Of a stretch of DNA of 64,000 nucleotides, positions 6,860 through 15,056 are shown piece by piece (position 1 is the first letter of the stretch; every line of letters begins with the position of its first letter). A program made the translations under genes and the position numbers. The DNA lies in the NCBI RefSeq assembly GCF_946187725.1, contig NZ_CAMHSK010000004.1, forward strand, positions 1 through 64,000, in the 5' to 3' direction. A model generated the notes under the pieces. It was not told the DNA's origin and ran no database searches. It was given only the letters and a program-made list of their open reading frames with translations. This stretch comes from an uncultured Treponema sp. (GTDB taxonomy: Bacteria; Spirochaetota; Spirochaetia; Treponematales; Treponemataceae).

Positions 6860-9268
6860 CTAAAGCTTTTTGAATTTTTCTTCAAGCTGTTTGTTCTGCC
6901 ACAAAGTCCAGGCCTTCTCGCCCTCTTTGTCGATGATTTTATAGTTAATGAATGAATGACTTAGAGAGAATATAAGGATTTTTATGTCAACTCCTGCCTT
7001 TATGCTGATTCCAAGTCCTAAATCAATCCTGTGGAGCAGAGGTATTGGCAGAGTGAGAGGATTGTAATAGAACCACAATGGCAGGGACGGCGTTATCGGA
7101 ATGCTTACATTGAAATTCGCCCATTCAGGTCCTAGTCCGAACAGCGGTTCAAGCGTGAGGCTCGGCGTTAAAGTTACATCCAAAGGTTTAAGCAAATCTT
7201 CTGCTTCAACTTTTCCAGAAGCAGCACCGAAATACCATGCAGTTTCGTTGACAGTGTATGGATCTGCAAAGAAGTTGATGTATGGAATAGGTGCTTTGAA
7301 AATCCACCAGCCTTTCCATTCTACGCCCCAGCGGGCACCCGCATCAACACCTGCTCCGTACAGACCGACATAACCAAATACAAGGTCAATAGGCTCACCC
7401 GTGTTGGTCGCAATTTTAAGTCCAAGACCAAATTTGAGTTTTGTTCCTACAGTGATAGGAACAGGACCTACCATGACGGTCTTTTTGACTTCAGCTTTTA
7501 ATTTATCCTCAAGTTCCTTCTTGATTTGGTCAAACACACTGTCTGCAAGAGAAACTCCGATATCAAGATAGATTACACCGCCGATTCCTGCTTTTATCTG
7601 AGAGCCGGTGACAGAAAGTGAGCCTTTTACACCGAGAGCGAATTTTATGCCGTAATCGCTGAGTGTGGCAGTTTTTACTTTTTCTTTGCCGTTCTCGTCC
7701 TTTTCGACATTGCCGTCTTTGTCCTTCTTTTTGCCGAGGTCAATCTTTTTGAGTTCGATAGAGAAATACTGATCGAACTTCTTTTTGATTGATTTTTTTT
7801 GTGATTCATAGTCAGTGAGACTCTTTGCCATGCGGGCTGCCGACAAATCTTCTTCTTCAACAGTCTGTTCGATTGAATCTCCAAGATCAATGGCAAGGTA
7901 CGGATACATTGACTCAATGCTTGGCGAAAGAAGGTCAGCTTTTGGAGACTGGACAAAAAGCGAATCGATTATGCGGCGCACAGCCTGCTCTTTGTTTTGT
8001 GCAAGAAGCTCAGTCAAAACACTTTCGGCATTCGCACTCATTTCTTCGTCCACAAGACCGTTCTCTTGGTCAAGAAGAATGTCGGTGGCTTCCTTTCCAA
8101 GAGCAAGGATTTTGTTGAGTGCATTGATGCTTTCCTCTGTGCTAAGTTCTGCAGCTCCTTCTTGGGTCAAGCCATTCTCTACTTTTGCAAGCAGGGCGGA
8201 CGGCATTCGCTTGAGCAAGTCGGCAGGACCGTCATCAGACTGGAACTGGACTGCCTTATATTGGTAAATAGGTGCAAGTGTTTTGTTGTTAAGAGTTGTG
8301 TTTGTTGCACTTGACTCAGAATAAGATACTACGAAACTCTGCGTTGTGTTTTCAACTTCACCATTTGTAAGTGAATCAGCTGTATCTTCATTAAAGGCGA
8401 TTACAAAGTCGCCGTACCGCAAGTTGTAGTCCTGGTAAACTGAGCTTAAAGAACCGCCGTTTGAGTTTACGCCGGTTGAATTCTTGACGAGATAAATGAA
8501 GTTTCCGTTTGAGTTTACGCCATAAAGACCGTATTCTGAATTTTCAACGGAAGCGCCGTCTACTGCACGGACAAGGGCACGGTTTACAGAGCCTGTAGAT
8601 ACAACGCTGAACATGGTTGTTGTGGTGCTTGCCGACTGCTTTGTAAGAACTTCGGTGTCACATACGAATTCGAGCCAGCGTGAGTTTTCAAAGCCATCAC
8701 GAATCTGGTTTGGTTCACGGTATTTTATGTCGATAAGGCCGTCACCGTTTATGTCCGCGCCTTCGCCGTAATTGATTGTATATGATTTTGAAGATTTTCC
8801 TGTGCCTTCACTGTTGTAGCGCGTGTAACTGAAACTGATTGATTCCAGTGATGCGTTGCTTATGGTCATGTAGCCGAAAACTGCAAGCTCCGGCTTGTCT
8901 TCGCTGACCAGAACTTCTTTTGTAGTTAGGCGAAGATTTGCGGTGTCATAAGTTGTGTTTGAATCAAAACCTGCGGGGGGTTCATAAACTTCCCTCGTTT
9001 CATAAGAAGAACTTACAGTTCCTTCACGGACTGCAATGATTGTGCCTGGTTTGAGTTGGTTCGTGCTTGAATCCTCTTGGTTGTAAATGAGCGATCCACC
9101 GATATAGGCACGGCCAATGGAAAGATTTGTGTACGAGGTTGGAGAAGTATCGATTATGACAGAATCATCGTTTTTACTGTCGTCATCACCGCTGCTGCAT
9201 GAAAAAAATGCAGTTAGAACCGTTGCGGAAACAATGGCCGCAAGCCCTTTGAATAAAGCTCTTTTCAT
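6860..9268 (-). CDS. Large lipoprotein of unknown function
   Basis: An 802-residue protein with a lipoprotein signal peptide (K-R at 2-3, hydrophobic core, lipobox ending T-A-F-F-S-C at Cys24) followed by an Asp/Ser-rich tether. The rest is not recognised. The N-terminal half looks beta-rich and polar. The middle (about 400-560) is helical and charged with a Lys/Asp-rich patch near 520-535. The C-terminal 230 residues are rich in Gly, Leu and aromatic residues with alternating hydrophobic positions (for example G-V-E-W-K-G-W-W-I-F), which resembles beta-barrel or beta-sandwich strands. The ATG at 9268 is chosen over a GTG six bases upstream because AAGGAGG is ideally spaced for it. It has its own promoter and terminator and so forms a single-gene unit. 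Confidence 0.8.
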   Translation of the reverse strand: MKRALFKGLAAIVSATVLTAFFSCSSGDDDSKNDDSVIIDTSPTSYTNLSIGRAYIGGSLIYNQEDSSTNQLKPGTIIAVREGTVSSSYETREVYEPPAGFDSNTTYDTANLRLTTKEVLVSEDKPELAVFGYMTISNASLESISFSYTRYNSEGTGKSSKSYTINYGEGADINGDGLIDIKYREPNQIRDGFENSRWLEFVCDTEVLTKQSASTTTTMFSVVSTGSVNRALVRAVDGASVENSEYGLYGVNSNGNFIYLVKNSTGVNSNGGSLSSVYQDYNLRYGDFVIAFNEDTADSLTNGEVENTTQSFVVSYSESSATNTTLNNKTLAPIYQYKAVQFQSDDGPADLLKRMPSALLAKVENGLTQEGAAELSTEESINALNKILALGKEATDILLDQENGLVDEEMSANAESVLTELLAQNKEQAVRRIIDSLFVQSPKADLLSPSIESMYPYLAIDLGDSIEQTVEEEDLSAARMAKSLTDYESQKKSIKKKFDQYFSIELKKIDLGKKKDKDGNVEKDENGKEKVKTATLSDYGIKFALGVKGSLSVTGSQIKAGIGGVIYLDIGVSLADSVFDQIKKELEDKLKAEVKKTVMVGPVPITVGTKLKFGLGLKIATNTGEPIDLVFGYVGLYGAGVDAGARWGVEWKGWWIFKAPIPYINFFADPYTVNETAWYFGAASGKVEAEDLLKPLDVTLTPSLTLEPLFGLGPEWANFNVSIPITPSLPLWFYYNPLTLPIPLLHRIDLGLGISIKAGVDIKILIFSLSHSFINYKIIDKEGEKAWTLWQNKQLEEKFKKL

Positions 9269-9331
9269 AGTCACCTCCTTTAAGTTCGAAAAACAGCTAT
9301 TATGAGAAATAACTTATTTTCAATAAAAAAA

Positions 9332-9359
9332 AGTTTAACACAGAAAGTCTAGTTGTCAA
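9332..9359 (-). promoter_or_regulatory. Promoter of the 6860-9268 lipoprotein gene
   Basis: Minus strand TTGACA (9359-9354), 16 bases, TAAACT (9337-9332) preceded by TGT, so both a perfect -35 and an extended -10. An inverted repeat AAGTCT/AGACTT brackets the -35 box and could be an operator. Confidence 0.7.
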
Positions 9360-9460
9360 GACTTCTTTAAGATGGCTTATGGGCGGAAGTGGCACAGTAA
9401 ATAAAAATTTGTTCTACACATTGAAAAAACCGAATATTCAACTTATCATATTTTATTGTA

Positions 9461-10612
9461 ATGAAGTTTGTCTTTCTTTTATTTTTTCTGGCATCTCTTT
9501 TTGTTTCCTGCTCGTCTGAAGATTCTTCAAATTCCTTGGCTGGCGGAAATTTTGATGAGCCTTTGGTCTGTGTTTTTTACGGATACAATGGACTTGGTGA
9601 TTTGACTTACAACGATTCAATAAATTCAGGAATCTCAAAAGCCGAAAAGAACTTCGACCTGATTCAGCTGGCTTATTCTCCTGTAGACAGGGACGAGGCA
9701 CGAAAAAGCATGAACTATATTTTTACGGAGATAAAAGAAAAATCACTTACGAAAAAACATGTTCTGTGCATTTTTATCGGGCCTGAGTACATTAATCTTC
9801 TTGGAGAAAACGAAATTTTTATGGCAGGGCTTCCTGTCACGGCATTTATGTTTGATACACCGGAATCTGACATCCCGGAATCACTCAAAGACAAAATACA
9901 TACAGTTTTTATTCCATATTATGGTGCCTGTTATGCCGCAGGAAAGCTTCTCCGAATGGAAAAGGAAGAGCTGAACACGCAGCCTAATCCGCTGATAGTC
10001 CTTCCTGATAAAAAAAATGAATTGCTTTTTGATTACGCCAGAGCTTTTATCACAGGTCTGGGCGAACAGTTTCCATATTCATTTGATGATGTTGACTGGG
10101 ATGCTTTATTGACTGGCAATAATTCCGGCAATTACACAATTCTGTCACTGAACAATTATTTGATTGAAAAGAGCGGATTTGATAAGGCTGATACTTTATA
10201 TATGTATGCACGGCTCGTTGACATTAACGGGGATGTAAAATATTTTTTCCCTTTGTGCGGCGGTTCTTCTCTGGGGCTTTTTCATTATGTGCAGGATTGT
10301 CCCCGCGGTCCTTCTTTTTCGATTATTGGCGTTGACTCCGATATGTCCTCTTATGCACCGCTTTATGTTCCCTTCTCTGTTGTCAAGGATTCAGGCCGGG
10401 TTGCCTATGAGTTGATTGAGCAGTGGCTAAAATCGGCTGAAAATATAGAAGAATCTTTACCAAAATCGCAGTTGAAAACTTTCAGGCAGGGCTATACTTA
10501 CATTGCTGACTCTCCATATTCTTTAGATTTTTTCTTTACAAATGAGATTATCGAAAGCGTCTATGATGAAGCGGTGGAGTACGAAGAGGGGATTCTTGGA
10601 GGGGCACAGTAG
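9461..10612 (+). CDS. BMP/PnrA-family substrate-binding lipoprotein (TmpC-like)
   Basis: A 383-residue lipoprotein (lipobox L-F-V-S-C, Cys17) with the fold of the BMP family, whose best-known treponemal member TmpC/PnrA binds purine nucleosides. The family's opening motif appears as G-L-G-D-L-T-Y-N-D-S after a short strand (about 44-53), and the second lobe ends with a G-V-D-x-D and a V-K-D-S-G-R-V-A-Y-E segment. The usual transporter genes are absent. Instead the stop codon directly abuts the ATG of the receptor-peptidase gene, so the two are co-translated and probably act together. No Shine-Dalgarno sequence is present; A/T-rich -10-like sequences (TATCAT, TATTTT) with TTGAAA at 9421 suggest a very short or absent leader. 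The ligand is unknown. Confidence 0.8.
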   Translation: MKFVFLLFFLASLFVSCSSEDSSNSLAGGNFDEPLVCVFYGYNGLGDLTYNDSINSGISKAEKNFDLIQLAYSPVDRDEARKSMNYIFTEIKEKSLTKKHVLCIFIGPEYINLLGENEIFMAGLPVTAFMFDTPESDIPESLKDKIHTVFIPYYGACYAAGKLLRMEKEELNTQPNPLIVLPDKKNELLFDYARAFITGLGEQFPYSFDDVDWDALLTGNNSGNYTILSLNNYLIEKSGFDKADTLYMYARLVDINGDVKYFFPLCGGSSLGLFHYVQDCPRGPSFSIIGVDSDMSSYAPLYVPFSVVKDSGRVAYELIEQWLKSAENIEESLPKSQLKTFRQGYTYIADSPYSLDFFFTNEIIESVYDEAVEYEEGILGGAQ

Positions 10613-13060
10613 ATGGCTGGAAAGATTCGTTTTGCAGGATTTTTTGACAAGTTTAGTTTTCTCTTTTTTTTGATTTTGCCTTTGCTCTTTGCCTGCTGCA
10701 AAAATAATGATTCTGAAACTGAAATTCAATATTCCGAAAGCCGTGTGGCAGTCATACTTCCGCTGAACAGCCCGGACGGCGAGCGTTATAAAAGAACAAT
10801 CGAATGGTGCCTTGCAAATTACCGTTCCGTCCGCGACAAGGCCTCTGTGAATATAGAACTTAAAATCGACTGGTATGATGAAGCTGCCTATACTCAGAAA
10901 GATTTGACCAAACTGGCTCAGACCCTTGCTAGTGACAAAGATCTTTGTGCAATAATCGGGCCACTGGATGCTTCAAATGTTACGACCGTAGCGAATGTTT
11001 GCCGCAAGACAGAAAAGCCATTGATTCTGCCGACTTTTTCTTCTGACGATTATTTGCGCCGCTATTCCGTTAGTGCGACCGGCTCGGTGACAAGACCTTT
11101 TTTGTGGGCATTGACCGAAAATGATGTTTCTCAATGTGAGGTTGCGCTGTCAAAATTAAACGGTATAGGTTTTAAAGAAGTTTCGGTGCTTGCAAGTGCA
11201 GACCCTTATGGTGATACATTTCATAACTGGGCTTCTTTTATCTCAACTGAACTCAAAATGAATCTTGAAGATAATATCCGCTATAAATTCGACGGTTACA
11301 GTGCCTTGCGTGATACTGTTTCGGATTCTCCCATGTCAAAAGACGCTGCCTTTGAGGCGGCCCTGTCGGGAGTAGCTGCGGTCGTTTTGTGTGCGATGCA
11401 TGATTCTGATGACATGGAGCTTCTTCTTCAAATGCGGCAGGAAAAATTGAGCTCAGGCGGTTTCGCTCCGATGCTGTTCTTTACCGATTCTGTGTTCACT
11501 GCTGAAACCATCGCAAAAGGAGATTCTGTTGAAGGGCTTGAAGGAACCGCTGCTTACATTGACCCGACCAATGGATTCATATCAGTTTACAGGGAGCATT
11601 TTGGGGATTATCCAATCAGGGCTGAAGCTCAGATTTATGACTCGGTTCTGTTCGCACTTTATGGAATAATCTATAAATCAGAACATCCAGAAGGATTCGA
11701 AGAAATAAAAAAGCTGTCAAATGATGAAAACAGGTCAAACAACATCGTGATGAACGATGTCTTTAAAAGGATTGGCGTGAGTTCAAATGAAAACCTCTTG
11801 AACAATTCCTGGAGCAAAATCGGAATGCTTTATATGCTTCGGGAATACAGTTCTTCATTCGGTTATGTACCAAAAATTGAGGGCAGCTGCGGTAACATAG
11901 AATTTGACTCCGAAACTTTCACTACGCTCTTGTACTCAACATACATCCATTGGAGCATAATCGACAATAAAGTCGTCGTGCTTGATTATCTTTCTTCGGA
12001 AGGCGGAAAACGAACTTCTTCGACCCGCTCCGTTTGGGCATGGAATCAGACTGTCGATGAGTTTTTGGATGGCGACACTGATGAAGGGCAGTCACGCATA
12101 GAATACAACGACATCGAGGACAGGTATGCGATTTTGATTGCGGCATCTTCCGGTTGGAAAAACTACCGTCATCAGGCCGATGTCCTCAATATGTACAGGT
12201 TTCTTTCAAGCAATGGCTTTGACGATGAGCACATAATCATGGTTCTTCAGGATGACATTGCCTATAATAGCGAAAACAAGTCTGATACGGGAAATATTCG
12301 GGTCAGTCCGTTCGGCGACAACCTTTATACAGAAAAAGCCAAGAAGGGAATAGACGCTCATCCGTCTGAACTTAACCCAATGGATATACAGGCGATTCTT
12401 TTGGGAGACGGCGAGGCATTAAAGCAGGCTCACCTGGATTTTTCGGATGAGAAACTTTCGCGTCTTGTTTACGCAGCCCCACAGAACGAAGAGTCGCTCA
12501 ACCTGTTTTTGTTCTGGAGCGGGCATGGTCAGGTAGGAAGCGACGGCAATAATTCAGGTCAGCTTCAGATGGCAGACCCTGTTGATTGGGAAAGCGGCGG
12601 CGTTCGGGAAAGCGGATTTACTACGGAGCTTTTGCTTGAAACCCTTGAAAAAATGCAGGCACAGAAGAAAATCCGAAAATTCTTTATCGTCAATGAAAGC
12701 TGCTACAGCAAGAGCGTTTTCAAGGCAGCAGAAGGATTTAAGGGCGTTCTTGTTCTTGGAGCGGCAAATGAAATCGAAACTTCATTCACCGATGTCAGAA
12801 ATTCGGAACTTGGTGTGTGGATGACGAACCGTTTTACGCGGAGTTTTATGCACTGTATCGAAAGTCACTTCAGCGAAAATCATTACGAGGACTTTGCTGT
12901 AAAAGACATTAACATTTCTTATTATGATTTGTACGCGACGGTCGCAAAACAGACGCTTGGTTCTCATGTGTGCCTGATAAATTCCGGATATTTCGGTTCC
13001 GTAAAATCTGATTACACTACTCCCGGTGAATTTTTGATTTACAATTCGATTGTTTATTAG
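10613..13060 (+). CDS. Lipoprotein fusing a type-1 periplasmic-binding domain to a legumain-like C13 cysteine peptidase
   Basis: An 815-residue protein with an N-terminal lipoprotein signal (lipobox L-L-F-A-C, Cys28/29). Residues about 42-480 look like a type-1 periplasmic-binding receptor domain of the branched-chain amino-acid type (R-V-A-V-I-L-P-L-N, then AIIGPLDASN, then the A-D-P-Y-G-D-T-F hinge region). Residues about 505-760 match peptidase family C13 (legumain/asparaginyl endopeptidase): WKNYRHQAD, then V-L-Q-D-D-I-A-Y, then F-W-S-G-H-G with His638 and N-E-S-C-Y-S with Cys697. The legumain triad Asn-His-Cys is thus present as N517, H638 and C697, and the S1-pocket Arg is probably R519. 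No legumain-type C-terminal prodomain follows. It probably faces the periplasm or surface. The start follows GGAGG and the upstream BMP gene ends on the preceding base. That the ligand domain controls the peptidase is inference. Confidence 0.85.
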   Translation: MAGKIRFAGFFDKFSFLFFLILPLLFACCKNNDSETEIQYSESRVAVILPLNSPDGERYKRTIEWCLANYRSVRDKASVNIELKIDWYDEAAYTQKDLTKLAQTLASDKDLCAIIGPLDASNVTTVANVCRKTEKPLILPTFSSDDYLRRYSVSATGSVTRPFLWALTENDVSQCEVALSKLNGIGFKEVSVLASADPYGDTFHNWASFISTELKMNLEDNIRYKFDGYSALRDTVSDSPMSKDAAFEAALSGVAAVVLCAMHDSDDMELLLQMRQEKLSSGGFAPMLFFTDSVFTAETIAKGDSVEGLEGTAAYIDPTNGFISVYREHFGDYPIRAEAQIYDSVLFALYGIIYKSEHPEGFEEIKKLSNDENRSNNIVMNDVFKRIGVSSNENLLNNSWSKIGMLYMLREYSSSFGYVPKIEGSCGNIEFDSETFTTLLYSTYIHWSIIDNKVVVLDYLSSEGGKRTSSTRSVWAWNQTVDEFLDGDTDEGQSRIEYNDIEDRYAILIAASSGWKNYRHQADVLNMYRFLSSNGFDDEHIIMVLQDDIAYNSENKSDTGNIRVSPFGDNLYTEKAKKGIDAHPSELNPMDIQAILLGDGEALKQAHLDFSDEKLSRLVYAAPQNEESLNLFLFWSGHGQVGSDGNNSGQLQMADPVDWESGGVRESGFTTELLLETLEKMQAQKKIRKFFIVNESCYSKSVFKAAEGFKGVLVLGAANEIETSFTDVRNSELGVWMTNRFTRSFMHCIESHFSENHYEDFAVKDINISYYDLYATVAKQTLGSHVCLINSGYFGSVKSDYTTPGEFLIYNSIVY

Positions 13061-13193
13061 ACCAATTCGGCAATGTATGGAGAAAAAAGCTCAAAAAAAT
13101 CTGAATTTCTCTTGAAATAATAAAAATTTCTGTCAAAATATACTATAGACTTTCTATCTTTGGTACAAAAAAATCCAACATCTGGAGGAAAAT

Positions 13194-15044
13194 ATGAAAA
13201 ACTCATATCAGAGAATTCGTGCGGGATTCGCATGTTTAGCGGGAATTTTCTTTGCTTTCCTGCTTGCTTCTTGCGCTGATTTTTCGGGAAATGCAACTGG
13301 CTCGGTTTCATTCAGCTTTGACAAGAGCTTTATTAAAGCCGTTTCTAATGCCAAAAGAGCTGCAGTGCTTGATGACGAAGTTACGGGCACTGGTTCTGAA
13401 GAGCAATATAATGAGCAATTTTCTGAGAAGTATATCATTGAAGTTTCCCTCAGAGGCGGTTACAGCGATTTCCAAAAAAAAGAATACAGTATGAAGGATT
13501 GGTTTTCAAAAACCGAGGCCTACAGTTCTGGTAACGAAACTGAAAGCAAAACCGATGAAGAAGATTCCACTGCTTCCAACGGATTTGAAACCTTCACTTT
13601 TAAAGATATTCCGGTCGGCGTAAAAGTAACGGCTACCGTTGATGTTTACATGGAATACAATTATGAACAAGGCTCTAAGAAGGATCATATGTATACAGGT
13701 ACTTCTTCTCCAATAGAAATTAAAGCTGGTGAAAATCCGCTTGACCTCAATGTTCATGAGCTCAAATCGTTCTATATTATTTTGGCTCCAGAAGAGAGCG
13801 GTTCATTACCAAATCTTAAAAAGGTCAATCTTTATCTTGTTAAGACCGACAGCAAACTTGCAGAAGAGCTGATTGAATACGCAAAAGACGATGATGATGA
13901 ATCAGTCATAAAAACGCTTGAAAAGACCACTCCATTCAAAACTTACGAAAATCTGTCTTCATCTTATATTTCTGACCGTTATGACCTCAAAACCGGTGAT
14001 TCTTATTATCTGCTTTCTCTTGCATACACTGATGACGATAAAGCATATTTCGGCCATCCAGCAGATTCTGCGACAGGAGCCTTTACAGTTTCAGAGAACG
14101 GAAATTCGGTTTATGTCTATCTCACGCTGATTGAAGAAGATGAGCCTGATGAAGATGATGAATTCGTCAATATGACATTCAATGGTGCGGCTAATGACCC
14201 GGCTGAACTTGAAGGCACTTTTGACATCGAGATTACTGATAAGGGAGATTATAAAATCTTCCGTAATTATGGAGAAACATCTGAGGTTGCCGTTACTGCT
14301 GGAACTTACCGCATAAACGGAGATTACCTCTATTATACAGAAACTAAATACCGTGCTTTCGATGCAGATAAAATGACTTTTGCTGATTCGTGGACGACGG
14401 TTTCAAATCCGAAAGAAAGTGACCCTGTTCTGGTAAAGGACGGCGGAAGCGGAAAAGTCACTGCATTTGAAGTAAAAATCTGTAACGGTAAAGTAAATAT
14501 TCTTTTCCAGATGCCGCATGAAGTAAATATTAAGATTGTATTCAAGGTTGATGACAATGACGGCAATCCAGAATACGAGTACAAGCAAGAAAATATCACT
14601 GTTTCAGTGACCGGCGATACTGATGTTCCAATCGAAGAAATTCAGAAAGCAACGCTTACTATCTGGCAGGCACTTGCTACAGACGGATATACCTTCGTGA
14701 AAGAGGATGAACCTGTACTTGACGGCAGTGACTACAAGATTGTCTTGCATTTCAAGAAAGGCACTTCTGAAGAAGTCAAATATTCAATCGATGTTTCTAC
14801 TCCGTACTACAATTCTGATGTAGACCTTGAACTTAAAAGTGATGTCAAAGACAATTCAATAACATTCACCGTAAAGAGCGGTTATGATTCTTACTATTGG
14901 ATTGTTGACGACGCAAATAAAACTTCTGCAGCAAACGGTAACAGCATTACAATTCAGGCTGCTGATTATCAGCCGGGCTCTCACTCGGTCATGGTTGTAG
15001 CAGATGATTTGTATTCTGCAAGCACGACATTTTTGAAAAAATAG
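13194..15044 (+). CDS. Lipoprotein of the modular surface-lipoprotein array (1 of 7)
   Basis: A 616-residue lipoprotein (lipobox F-L-L-A-S-C, Cys27, followed by A-D-F-S-G). After the tether come a beta-rich region with an acidic Asp/Glu segment (about 95-125, and again near 320-330), then a small domain around 330-420 beginning F-N-G-A-A-N-D and containing Y-R-I-N-G-D-Y-L-Y-Y, and a C-terminal Ig/PKD-like domain ending H-S-V-M-V-V-A-D-D. The last residues (YSASTTF) recur at the end of the next protein. No enzyme motif is visible; a surface or periplasmic binding role is likely. It has a good GGAGG site. A TATACT box at 13139 may be part of the promoter of the array. It is followed after 12 bases by the second array gene. 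Confidence 0.75.
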   Translation: MKNSYQRIRAGFACLAGIFFAFLLASCADFSGNATGSVSFSFDKSFIKAVSNAKRAAVLDDEVTGTGSEEQYNEQFSEKYIIEVSLRGGYSDFQKKEYSMKDWFSKTEAYSSGNETESKTDEEDSTASNGFETFTFKDIPVGVKVTATVDVYMEYNYEQGSKKDHMYTGTSSPIEIKAGENPLDLNVHELKSFYIILAPEESGSLPNLKKVNLYLVKTDSKLAEELIEYAKDDDDESVIKTLEKTTPFKTYENLSSSYISDRYDLKTGDSYYLLSLAYTDDDKAYFGHPADSATGAFTVSENGNSVYVYLTLIEEDEPDEDDEFVNMTFNGAANDPAELEGTFDIEITDKGDYKIFRNYGETSEVAVTAGTYRINGDYLYYTETKYRAFDADKMTFADSWTTVSNPKESDPVLVKDGGSGKVTAFEVKICNGKVNILFQMPHEVNIKIVFKVDDNDGNPEYEYKQENITVSVTGDTDVPIEEIQKATLTIWQALATDGYTFVKEDEPVLDGSDYKIVLHFKKGTSEEVKYSIDVSTPYYNSDVDLELKSDVKDNSITFTVKSGYDSYYWIVDDANKTSAANGNSITIQAADYQPGSHSVMVVADDLYSASTTFLKK

Positions 15045-15056
15045 GGGAGGAATAAT

